Source: Aquimarina muelleri DSM 19832
GTDB lineage: Bacteria > Bacteroidota > Bacteroidia > Flavobacteriales > Flavobacteriaceae
Length of the DNA: 64,000 bases
Direction: 5' to 3'
NCBI RefSeq assembly: GCF_000430665.1
Contig: NZ_AUML01000026.1
Coordinates: forward strand, 17,284-81,283
The position numbers were made by a program, and so were the translations under genes. Shown one piece after another: positions 45,928 through 52,676 of the stretch. Within the stretch, counting starts at the first letter, position 1; each line of letters begins with the position of its first letter. A model generated the notes under the pieces. That model made no database searches and was not told the origin of the DNA. It saw only the letters and a list, made by a program, of their open reading frames with translations.

Positions 45928-46464
45928 ATGAGTAATTTATTAGACAAATATTTATTTCAAGCTTTAGATGCATACCCATATAATCTGGAAGAGACCGTAG
46001 AGTCTTTAAACTATGCATTGTCTTATGATCAAAGAAACCCAACAGCATTAAGTCTTTTGGGGCAGATATATGCAGAGAATTTAAAGAATTATGAAACTGC
46101 AAAAGAGTATTTTCAACAAGCTTTGGCTGAGGATATATATGCAATAGATGTGTATCCAAAATACATTAATGTATTACTTTGGAATGAAGATTATAAAGAA
46201 GCTGAAAAATTAATAGAATTTGCATTAACCGTAAAAGGAACAGATAAAGCGATATTATATGTTAAAAAAGGTCTTTTGTTTGAGCAAAAAAAGAAATATA
46301 AAAAGGCGTTAAAATATTTAAAATTAGCAAAAGAGAATACCTATAACAATCTGTTTATTGAAGAGATAAAAGAAGAAAAAGAAAGGATTAAAAGTAAAAT
46401 GTCTAAGAAAAAATCAACGGATGCTACATCAAAATCTACTGCTAAAGAAACAAAGAAAAAATAA
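45928..46464 (+). CDS. TPR-repeat protein
   Basis: The 178-residue protein has about four tetratricopeptide repeats (residues 15-130; for example NPTALSLLGQIYAENLKNYE and ILYVKKGLLFEQKKKYKKAL) and a Lys/Ser/Thr-rich tail (about 155-178). It starts 3 nt after prfH, so it is the last gene of the repair operon. It is probably a protein-interaction scaffold; its partner is unknown. Confidence 0.8.
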   Translation: MSNLLDKYLFQALDAYPYNLEETVESLNYALSYDQRNPTALSLLGQIYAENLKNYETAKEYFQQALAEDIYAIDVYPKYINVLLWNEDYKEAEKLIEFALTVKGTDKAILYVKKGLLFEQKKKYKKALKYLKLAKENTYNNLFIEEIKEEKERIKSKMSKKKSTDATSKSTAKETKKK

Positions 46465-46562
46465 AATTCAACTATATTGAAAACTCCAACAAATAAAATA
46501 GTTAATAGTGTTGTAACACCATATATTTATTTCTATGAACTCTAACGTAATGATTCTATTAA

Positions 46563-46712
46563 AAGAGTAGTGGAGTAATAGATGAATTATTAAAAGGTAA
46601 TTCTAACAGAAAGATCACATATAATGACAGAGGATTGGCAAAAAAATCACTTTGGAAAAAAAGAGACAAAGAAATGAAAACATACTTAACTTCTCTAAAA
46701 AAAGGTTGTTAA
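46563..46712 (+). pseudogene. Possible gene remnant
   Basis: About 49 codons are open with protein-like composition (RKITYNDRGLAKKSLWKKRD), bounded by stops and lacking an ATG at a sensible place; the only ATG is near the 3' end. It may be a decayed gene or chance. Confidence 0.25.
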
Positions 46713-46743
46713 GAACAAAAAATGATTTCAATTTTTAAAATAA

Positions 46744-46777
46744 TTTGGAGAATATCTAAAAAAACTACCCATATTTG
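46744..46777 (+). promoter_or_regulatory. Promoter of attenuator unit C
   Basis: TTTG (46744-46747), 22 nt, then CATATTTG (46770-46777). The -7 octamer is identical to that of unit A. The ATG of leader C follows 9 nt after the -7 element, so the leader mRNA has almost no 5' untranslated region. Confidence 0.55.
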
Positions 46778-46786
46778 CATAACAAA

Positions 46787-46897
46787 ATGACACAGAATAG
46801 AATACATATAACACCTAAATCGCTTTTTTGTAAATGCGATTATCGATGGATTACCGAGGTATCCATTCGAAACAGGGCGTTGTGTAGCTATTTTTGA
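46787..46897 (+). CDS. Leader peptide C (36 aa, 19 of 20 amino acids)
   Basis: The 36-codon ORF uses every amino acid except Gly. Eighteen different amino acids, including rare Trp, Cys, His and Met, occur in the first 29 codons. GGGCGTT in codons 30-32 (46875-46881) can pair over 7 bp (two G-U) with the terminator 5' arm AGCGTCC at 46943. The layout equals units A, B and D. I infer a leader that senses slow translation of almost any codon. Confidence 0.5.
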   Translation: MTQNRIHITPKSLFCKCDYRWITEVSIRNRALCSYF

Positions 46898-46942
46898 TCT
46901 CATATATAATGTGATTTAATACAAAAACTAGATATAACCATG

Positions 46943-46970
46943 AGCGTCCAATAAATTGGACGCTTTTTTT
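46943..46970 (+). terminator. Terminator of unit C
   Basis: AGCGTCCAAT-AA-ATTGGACGCT, then T7. The stem is the same as in unit A, with a perfect base. Confidence 0.85.
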
Positions 46971-47014
46971 ATGATTTTTTTTAAATGAATGTATAAAAGT
47001 TAATAAATACATAT

Positions 47015-47095
47015 AAAATAATATTTGGAAACTAAGCATCAGAAACACAGACGATTGCCAAAAAATCCAAAATCTGTTATAAAACGGACAGGGAT
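47015..47095. repeat. Paired 81-nt conserved element, copy 2 (cassette upstream of tRNA-Cys)
   Basis: Counterpart of 42488-42568, with conserved ends, the same length, and the palindrome kept in degenerate form (TCTGTTATAAAACGGA). It sits after the unit C terminator and 61 nt before the unit D promoter, as copy 1 sits 60 nt before the unit B promoter. Confidence 0.75.
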
Positions 47096-47155
47096 TCCTA
47101 TATTTAATTTTTAATCATAAGTAATTGATTTTCAGTGAAATAAAATTAAAAATAG

Positions 47156-47186
47156 TTTGGATATTTAAAAAAAGTTTTGATCTTTG
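47156..47186 (+). promoter_or_regulatory. Promoter of attenuator unit D
   Basis: TTTG (47156-47159), 19 nt, then GATCTTTG (47179-47186), one base off TAnnTTTG. It is placed like the unit B promoter. Confidence 0.6.
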
Positions 47187-47242
47187 CCCTGCAATCAAAG
47201 CAAAACAATAACTAGGATTGTACTAATATAAAGCATATAAAA

Positions 47243-47362
47243 ATGATACCTAATAATTCAGAACACATAGTAACCCGCCTTTTAACCAAGCAAGGAAGAT
47301 ATTGTTCTGTTATTAATATAATAGGTGTCTATTTTATAAAAAGAATGAAGATAAGAACATAA
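47243..47362 (+). CDS. Leader peptide D (39 aa) upstream of tRNA-Cys
   Basis: The 39-codon ORF uses 17 different amino acids (all but A, D and W), 16 of them in the first 27 codons. GGTGTCT in codons 28-30 (47324-47330) pairs over 7 bp (one G-U) with AGACGCC, the 5' arm of the terminator at 47384. The layout is that of a translated attenuator; translation is unproven. Confidence 0.5.
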   Translation: MIPNNSEHIVTRLLTKQGRYCSVINIIGVYFIKRMKIRT

Positions 47363-47383
47363 CTTATTTACAAGATATAAAAA

Positions 47384-47410
47384 AGACGCCCGAACAAGGC
47401 GTCTTTTTTT
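47384..47410 (+). terminator. Terminator of unit D, before tRNA-Cys
   Basis: AGACGCC-CGAACAA-GGCGTCT followed by T7; flanking A/T pairs lengthen the stem. Confidence 0.9.
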
Positions 47411-47448
47411 ATGCTCTTTTACGAAAAAATATTCTATCGTATCCCAAA

Positions 47449-47521
47449 GACAAGATGGCTGAATGGTGAAGGCAACGGTTTGCAAAACCGCTTTTTATGA
47501 GTTCGAATCTCATTCTTGTCT
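47449..47521 (+). tRNA. tRNA-Cys (anticodon GCA), divergent
   Basis: The cloverleaf folds in 73 nt: acceptor GACAAGA/TCTTGTC (7 bp), D stem GCT/GGC with G18-G19 and A14/A21 in place, anticodon stem of 4 bp plus an A.C mismatch at 27-43, loop TTGCAAA with anticodon GCA, 5-nt variable loop, T stem ATGAG/CTCAT (5 bp) with loop TTCGAAT, discriminator U73 as expected for Cys. CCA is not encoded. The A/T-rich stems make it unlike a standard housekeeping tRNA-Cys. It lies 38 nt after the unit D terminator and should be made only by readthrough unless it has its own promoter. Confidence 0.88.
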
Positions 47522-47587
47522 CTATTTTATCTATCTGTGTTTATCATAGTATTTAAAACAATGTGTAACTAAATAAATTAATCTATT

Positions 47588-47764
47588 ATGAAAACTCACT
47601 TTACTATTACAAAAGGAGAAATGAAAAGAAAAACCCCATGGATCACCAGAATATTATTAAAGTGGGGTTCTATCTATGTAAATGCCATGAGCAAAGCTCT
47701 ATATCCACCAGAAACTAAAGATATAGAAAGTAAAAATGACATACATCGCACTTTTTATAAATAA
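47588..47764 (+). CDS. Small basic protein downstream of tRNA-Cys
   Basis: The 58-codon ORF starts 66 nt after the tRNA. It contains two Trp and a conserved-looking centre (KTPWITRILLKWGSIYVNAM) that could be an amphipathic helix. No family recognised. A stem TACGCA/TGCGTA follows the stop. Its position suggests co-transcription with the tRNA from unit D. Confidence 0.5.
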   Translation: MKTHFTITKGEMKRKTPWITRILLKWGSIYVNAMSKALYPPETKDIESKNDIHRTFYK

Positions 47765-47773
47765 AAAAGGAAA

Positions 47774-47796
47774 CTACGCATGATGACTGCGTATTT
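47774..47796 (+). terminator. Terminator after the 58-codon ORF
   Basis: TACGCA-TGATGAC-TGCGTA followed by TTTT, about 10 nt after the stop. Confidence 0.6.
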
Positions 47797-47890
47797 TGGG
47801 AAATATAATCAAAATCCTATAATCTTTTATTTTTTTAAATACTTAGACTATTAATGAGGGATTAAAAACACTTCAGCTTTGAGTATGTTG

Positions 47891-47964
47891 GCGCATTTTT
47901 AATAAACAAACTTTATACAAAGATTACTTCTTTGAGATATTTAGGAAAAACTTATAAAAATGCG
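47891..47964. repeat. Inverted repeat upstream of nrtR
   Basis: GCGCATTTTT near 47891 and AAAAATGCGC near 47955 are exact complements, about 55 nt apart. The role is unknown; it could be a looped operator or an RNA stem. Confidence 0.4.
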
Positions 47965-47992
47965 CTATTAAGTTTTAAGTTAAATCCCTAAT

Positions 47993-48013
47993 TTTGCGTA
48001 TATGATACGCCAA
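47993..48013. promoter_or_regulatory. NrtR-type operator at nrtR (site 1)
   Basis: TTTGCGT-N7-ACGCCAA, an inverted repeat with one mismatch. It overlaps the ATG at 48002 and the -7 element TAATTTTG. It is the same motif as at 48780 and 56566, which suggests autoregulation. Confidence 0.75.
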
Positions 48014-48682
48014 AATATTAAAGTTGCTGTAGATGCTGTAGTCTTTGGATACAAAGACAAAATTCTTAATGTATTGCTGATAAGGAGAAATATAGATCCC
48101 TATAAAGATTCTTGGGCATTACCTGGTGGTTTAGTTTTGGAAAATGAAAATCTGGAGCAAGCAGTAGAGCGGGAGTTAAAAGAAGAAACTAATGTTACTG
48201 TAGATTATTTAGAGCAACTATACTCTTTTGGGGATCTTGGTCGAGATCCCAGAAATAGAGTGGTTAGCATAACGTATTTTGCATTGGTTAAACCAGAACA
48301 TCATGATATAAAAGCAGATACCGATGCCAAGGATGTCGCTTGGTTTGATGTACAAGATCTTCCCGAATTGGCTTTTGATCATGCTAAAATCCTAAAAAAA
48401 GCAAAGAAAAGACTGCAAAATAAATTAACCTATGAGCCTATAGGTTTTGATTTACTAGAAAATAAATTTCTGTTTTCAGATTTAGAAAAACTGTATATGA
48501 CTATTCTAGAAAAGGAAATAGACCGCAGAAATTTTAGAAAAAAAATACTTGGTTTTGGTATTTTAAAAGAATTAGACGAAAAAGTATCTGAGGGTAGAGG
48601 AAGACCAGCTAATTTATTCCAATTTAATAAAAATCAATATTTTAAATCAAAAGAAGAAGGTTTTTTCTTTGATATAAAATAA
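48002..48682 (+). CDS. nrtR: NrtR-type Nudix transcriptional regulator
   Basis: The protein has 226 residues. The N-terminal Nudix domain (1-140) keeps a nearly full Nudix box (E, then RELKEE) but with Asn for the last Gly, so it may bind rather than cleave ADP-ribose. The C-terminal winged helix (about 150-226: DRRNFRKKILGFGIL, GRGRPANLFQFN) is the DNA-binding part of NrtR. NrtR represses NAD genes and lets go when ADP-ribose rises. It fits the shared operators here. Confidence 0.92.
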   Translation: MIRQNIKVAVDAVVFGYKDKILNVLLIRRNIDPYKDSWALPGGLVLENENLEQAVERELKEETNVTVDYLEQLYSFGDLGRDPRNRVVSITYFALVKPEHHDIKADTDAKDVAWFDVQDLPELAFDHAKILKKAKKRLQNKLTYEPIGFDLLENKFLFSDLEKLYMTILEKEIDRRNFRKKILGFGILKELDEKVSEGRGRPANLFQFNKNQYFKSKEEGFFFDIK

Positions 48683-48751
48683 ATTTTTTTACTCATTTCT
48701 AGCCCAAAAATAGTTTGTAGGCTTATTTATTGTTTTTTTTACGCAAAATAA

Positions 48752-48800
48752 TTTGGTGGAATACATAAAGTATTTTAAATTTGCGTAAAAATAACACAAT
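48752..48800. promoter_or_regulatory. Promoter and NrtR-type operator of the PRPP-synthase-like gene (site 2)
   Basis: TTTG (48752-48755), 20 nt, TAAATTTG (48776-48783) form the promoter. TTTGCGT-N7-ACACAAT (48780-48800) is the operator with two mismatches in the right arm, and it covers the -7 element. A further half site ACGCAAA lies at 48741. Because the promoter lies here, the coding start is the ATG at 48802 and not the upstream TTG. Confidence 0.75.
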
Positions 48801-48801
48801 T

Positions 48802-49626
48802 ATGAAATATCTACATCTTGACCCATCGTTTGCACCATATACTACATCTATAGATTTTGAAGCATTTGTTTTTAATGGGGGAGAACCACATATAAAAATA
48901 AAAGACCAAAATATAGGAGAAGAAGTTACTATAACCCATCGTATTAACTCATTTAATGATTTTGGATTAGTATTAGTTGCTACAGATGCACTTAAAAGAA
49001 TGGACGTAAAGATCATTAATCTGTTTATACCTTATTTTCCTGCTGCACGACAAGATAGAGTAATGGTGTCGGGAGAATCCCTGTCTGTAAAGGTGTACGC
49101 AGATATCCTAAATGCACAAGGGTATAATCAAATTACTGTTTTTGATCCACACTCTGAGGTAACACCAGCAGTATTAAATAATGCAAAGGTGATCCAGAAT
49201 TACGATTTTGTAAAACAGTGTTTAGAAACCATAAAAGAAGAAGTTATATTGATATCTCCAGATGGTGGTGCATTAAAAAAAATCTATAAAGTTTCAGAAT
49301 ATCTAGGAGGTATCGAAGTAGTAGAATGTTCTAAAAAACGAGATGTAAAAACAGGAGCCCTATCCGGTTTTAGAGTTTATGAAGAAGATCTACAAGGAAA
49401 ACATTGTGTGATCGTAGATGATATATGTGATGGTGGAGGTACTTTTTTAGGGTTAGCACAAGCTCTAAAAGAAAAAAATGCAGGAAAATTAAGTTTAGTG
49501 GTTAGTCACGGTATCTTTAGTAAAGGATTGGATAGTTTAACACAACTATTTGATACCGTGTTCACTACTAATTCTTTTAGAAATATTAATGAAGAAGGAG
49601 TAGTACAGATACCAGTTGTAAAATGA
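48802..49626 (+). CDS. PRPP-synthase-like protein (possible ADP-ribose pyrophosphokinase)
   Basis: The protein has 274 residues and is Prs-like: PYFPAARQDRVM, DPHSEV for the metal-binding DLHA region, and the PRPP loop VIVDDICDGGGTF. It is shorter than housekeeping Prs (about 315). Members beside NAMPT-like genes in NARP1 pathways (Adps) make ADP-ribose pyrophosphate from ADP-ribose. Control by NrtR and the NAD context favour that or PRPP supply for NMN synthesis. It overlaps the next gene by 4 nt. Confidence 0.85.
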   Translation: MKYLHLDPSFAPYTTSIDFEAFVFNGGEPHIKIKDQNIGEEVTITHRINSFNDFGLVLVATDALKRMDVKIINLFIPYFPAARQDRVMVSGESLSVKVYADILNAQGYNQITVFDPHSEVTPAVLNNAKVIQNYDFVKQCLETIKEEVILISPDGGALKKIYKVSEYLGGIEVVECSKKRDVKTGALSGFRVYEEDLQGKHCVIVDDICDGGGTFLGLAQALKEKNAGKLSLVVSHGIFSKGLDSLTQLFDTVFTTNSFRNINEEGVVQIPVVK

Positions 49627-50081
49627 ATGTAATAAAAGCACCAGAAGAATTAACTATAAATAATCAATATAGTATTTTTTTAGCAGGAAGCATAGAAGGA
49701 GATACAGCTACAAAATGGCAAGATATGGTTATAGAAAACCTATCGAATGAAAAAGGAATTTTACTAAATCCTAGGAGATTAAGTTGGGATACTTCCTGGA
49801 AACAAGAGATAGAAAACCCTAAGTTTAAGGAACAAGTTACGTGGGAATTAGATGCTTTAGAACAAGCAGATAGAATTATTATGTATTTTGATCCGGCTAC
49901 TAAATCACCAATATCCTTATTAGAGTTAGGATTATTTGCCAAAAGTGGAAAACTACTTGTCTGTTGCCCAAAAGGATTTTGGAGAAAAGGAAATGTAGAT
50001 ATTGTGTGTGAACGATATAAGGTCGATCAAGTAAATAATTTGGAAGAATTAATTGACGAGGTAAAGAAAAAATTAAAATGA
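49623..50081 (+). CDS. Nucleoside 2-deoxyribosyltransferase-like protein
   Basis: The protein has 152 residues. The fold signature FLAGSIEGDTATKWQ, the acidic ELDALEQADRIIMYFDP and SLLELGLFA match the nucleoside 2-deoxyribosyltransferase-like family, which cleaves N-glycosidic bonds. A Glu is present in the LLELGL motif. It could hydrolyse a nucleotide or ADP-ribosyl compound in NAD recycling. It overlaps its neighbours by 4 nt on each side. Confidence 0.85.
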   Translation: MNVIKAPEELTINNQYSIFLAGSIEGDTATKWQDMVIENLSNEKGILLNPRRLSWDTSWKQEIENPKFKEQVTWELDALEQADRIIMYFDPATKSPISLLELGLFAKSGKLLVCCPKGFWRKGNVDIVCERYKVDQVNNLEELIDEVKKKLK

Positions 50082-51025
50082 AATCGTTGTTAGACAATAT
50101 AAAAGGAGGGATTTTTGGGGTAGCAGTAGGCGATGCGTTGGGAGTTCCGGTAGAATTTAAATCACGAGAGTTTTTAAAGAAACAGCCTGTTACTGATTTT
50201 ATGGGGTACATGTGTTGGAACCAACCTCCAGGAACATGGTCTGATGATACATCATTAACACTATGTCTGGTGGATAGTTTGATAAAAGATTACGACGTTG
50301 AGGATATAGCAAAAACCTTCGCCAAATGGTATACAAATGGATATTGGGGAGCACATAACGAAGTATTTGATATTGGCGGGAGCACCCGATATTCTCTCGA
50401 TAGAGTTTTAAAAGGAGAATCAGGAAAATATTCAGGAAACATGTTTGAAACCGATAATGGTAATGGTTCCTTAATGAGGACATTACCATTAGTGTTTTTT
50501 TTGCAAAAAGAAACCGATAGTAATAAAAGGTATCAAAAGATAAAAGAAGTATCCTCTATTACGCATGCACATTTTAGATCGGTTTTTTCCTGTTTTATAT
50601 ATGTAGAATATGCATTACTCCTTTTACAAGGCCAAGATAAATTTGTAGCGTATGAAAACATGAAGAAACCATTACTAGAATTTGCTTATAAAATGGATTT
50701 CAACCCTATAGAGATAGATCTGTTTCATAGAATATTAAAAGGAAATATTTTTGAAGAAAGCAAAGATTCTATACAGAGTTCGGGATATGTTTTACATTCA
50801 TTAGAAGCTTCATTATGGTGTTTATTAACATCAGACTCGTATGAAGAATCGGTACTAAAAGCAGTAAATCTAGGTGGTGATACAGATACTACAGGAGCCA
50901 TAACAGGTGGTTTAGCAGGATTATATTATGGCTATAATACTATTCCTGAAACATGGAAATTTCAATTAGCCAAATTTGAAGATATAGAAGAATTACTAAA
51001 AAAATTTAATAAAAGTTTGTCATGA
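50078..51025 (+). CDS. ADP-ribosylglycohydrolase (ARH/DraG family), first
   Basis: The 315-residue protein contains VAVGDALGVPVEF, the metal site WSDDTSLT, DNGNGSLMR and the C-terminal metal site LGGDTDTTGAI. It removes ADP-ribose from an acceptor using two Mg ions. The first of three paralogues in this operon, it overlaps the genes before and after by 4 nt. Confidence 0.93.
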   Translation: MKSLLDNIKGGIFGVAVGDALGVPVEFKSREFLKKQPVTDFMGYMCWNQPPGTWSDDTSLTLCLVDSLIKDYDVEDIAKTFAKWYTNGYWGAHNEVFDIGGSTRYSLDRVLKGESGKYSGNMFETDNGNGSLMRTLPLVFFLQKETDSNKRYQKIKEVSSITHAHFRSVFSCFIYVEYALLLLQGQDKFVAYENMKKPLLEFAYKMDFNPIEIDLFHRILKGNIFEESKDSIQSSGYVLHSLEASLWCLLTSDSYEESVLKAVNLGGDTDTTGAITGGLAGLYYGYNTIPETWKFQLAKFEDIEELLKKFNKSLS

Positions 51026-51570
51026 AATATAATATAGAACAAACACAGAAACAATTCAACCAAGAAGAAAATATAAAATTTATGTTCTTTTGGGGACATA
51101 CACCAAATAAAGACGGTAGTATCGGTAAAAGTTGTTTTAGTCAATGGTGGCAATCTAATTTTGAAGTAAAAGGAGTTACTTATAAAACCGCGGAACATTG
51201 GATGATGGCAGAAAAGGCAAGACTATTTAAGGATCATACGATTTTAGATGAAATTATTAAAGTTTCTCACCCTATGGAAGCTAAAAAGTTGGGAAGAAAA
51301 ATTAAAAATTTCGATCCTAAGATTTGGGATGCACATAAATATAAAATTGTAAAACAAGGAAACTTACATAAGTTTTCACAACACAAAGATCTCGCAGAGT
51401 TTTTGCTAAGTACTAAACAAGAAATCATTGTAGAAGCAAGTCCAAATGATAACATTTGGGGGATTGGTATGGCACAGGATAATAAAAATGCACAAAACCC
51501 TAATTTGTGGAAAGGAAATAATCTATTAGGATTTGCCTTAATGGAAGTCAGAGATGAGTTGAGTATATAA
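51022..51570 (+). CDS. NADAR (YbiA-like) protein
   Basis: The 182-residue protein carries the family signatures: FFWGHTPN, SQWW, YKTAEHWMMAEKARLF, EASPNDNIWGIGM and LLGFALMEVRDEL. NADAR proteins act on ADP-ribose or ribosyl N-glycosides; some remove ADP-ribose from guanine in nucleic acid. Position in the NAD operon supports an ADP-ribosyl hydrolase role. Confidence 0.93.
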   Translation: MKYNIEQTQKQFNQEENIKFMFFWGHTPNKDGSIGKSCFSQWWQSNFEVKGVTYKTAEHWMMAEKARLFKDHTILDEIIKVSHPMEAKKLGRKIKNFDPKIWDAHKYKIVKQGNLHKFSQHKDLAEFLLSTKQEIIVEASPNDNIWGIGMAQDNKNAQNPNLWKGNNLLGFALMEVRDELSI

Positions 51571-51588
51571 CTTTTAAAAGAAACAATA

Positions 51589-52137
51589 ATGATACTTCAA
51601 ACGATAACAGATAGAATTTGGACTATTGAAAACTTTCTTTCTCAGAAAGAATGCCAAGATCTTATTTCATTTAGTGAAAACAAGGGGTATGATGAAGCAG
51701 ATGTAGGACTTGCTTCGGGAGCCAAGATGATGAAAAATATAAGAAATAATTACCGTTTGATTTATGAAGATATTAATTTTAAGGATAGTATTTGGAAAAA
51801 ACTAACTCCATTTTGCCCAACAAAGATAGAGGATTCACTATTAACTGGTTTAAATAAGAGATTTAGGTTCTATAAATATAATACAGGACAAAAATTTAAA
51901 AGACATATAGACGGGTGTTTTAGAAGAAATCACGAAGAAAGTAGAATCACTTTTATGATATATTTAAATGATAATTATAAAGGAGGAGAAACAAAATTTG
52001 ATGAAGCTACAATACAACCACAACAAGGAAAAGCGCTCTGTTTTATTCATGAACAAAAACACGAAAGTATTCCTATTATTGAAGGTGTAAAATATGTATT
52101 GCGTAGTGATATAATGTATGAAATTAAGGATAAATGA
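51589..52137 (+). CDS. 2OG-Fe(II) oxygenase (prolyl 4-hydroxylase-like)
   Basis: The 182-residue protein has the iron site HxD in KRHIDGCF, the distal His in KHESIPI and the 2-oxoglutarate Arg in YVLRSDIMY. The family hydroxylates protein or small-molecule targets. Related in sequence to the N-terminal half of the product at 58686 (YVLRSD / YILRSD). Substrate unknown; it overlaps kptA by 4 nt. Confidence 0.9.
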   Translation: MILQTITDRIWTIENFLSQKECQDLISFSENKGYDEADVGLASGAKMMKNIRNNYRLIYEDINFKDSIWKKLTPFCPTKIEDSLLTGLNKRFRFYKYNTGQKFKRHIDGCFRRNHEESRITFMIYLNDNYKGGETKFDEATIQPQQGKALCFIHEQKHESIPIIEGVKYVLRSDIMYEIKDK

Positions 52138-52676
52138 AACCAAATAATAAACACATAAGTAAATTTTTAAGTCTTATTTTAAGGCACAATCCAGATAAAA
52201 TTGGATTACAATTAGATGAAAACGGTTGGGCAGATGTTAATGAGTTGCTTGGTAAAACACAAAAACATCAACCAAAATTAGATATAAAACTATTAAAAGA
52301 AATCGTAGAAACCAACGATAAAAAACGCTTTGCTTTTAATAATGAAGAAACTAAAATAAGAGCCAATCAAGGACATTCTGTATCTGTAGATTTAGAATAC
52401 GAACCAACACAACCACCAGAATTTTTATATCATGGTACCGTAGCTAAATTCATGGATGTTATTAAACAAAAAGGACTTTTGAAAATGAATAGACACCATG
52501 TACATCTTAGTGAAGAACGAGAAACTGCTATAAAAGTAGCTTCCCGAAGAGGAAAACCTATTGTTTTAACCATTCGATCTGGTGAGATGCACAAAAAAGG
52601 AATTAATTTTTTTCAATCCGATAACGGAGTATGGCTTACAGATATAGTTTTGCCAGAATATATAGGGTTTAAATGA
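52134..52676 (+). CDS. kptA: RNA 2'-phosphotransferase KptA/Tpt1
   Basis: The 180-residue protein has the N-terminal winged helix KFLSLILRHNPDKIGL with the Arg-His catalytic pair, then NAD-binding LYHGT, RHHVHLSE, the Arg in LTIRSGEM and LPEYIGFK. It moves a splice-junction 2'-phosphate to NAD+, giving ADP-ribose 1''-2''-cyclic phosphate and nicotinamide. It links RNA repair with the ADP-ribose enzymes around it. Confidence 0.95.
   Translation: MKPNNKHISKFLSLILRHNPDKIGLQLDENGWADVNELLGKTQKHQPKLDIKLLKEIVETNDKKRFAFNNEETKIRANQGHSVSVDLEYEPTQPPEFLYHGTVAKFMDVIKQKGLLKMNRHHVHLSEERETAIKVASRRGKPIVLTIRSGEMHKKGINFFQSDNGVWLTDIVLPEYIGFK

Noticed and set aside
46563..46712. Open frame before unit C as a gene
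   Set aside because: No start codon at a useful place and no recognisable family; kept only as a low-confidence remnant.
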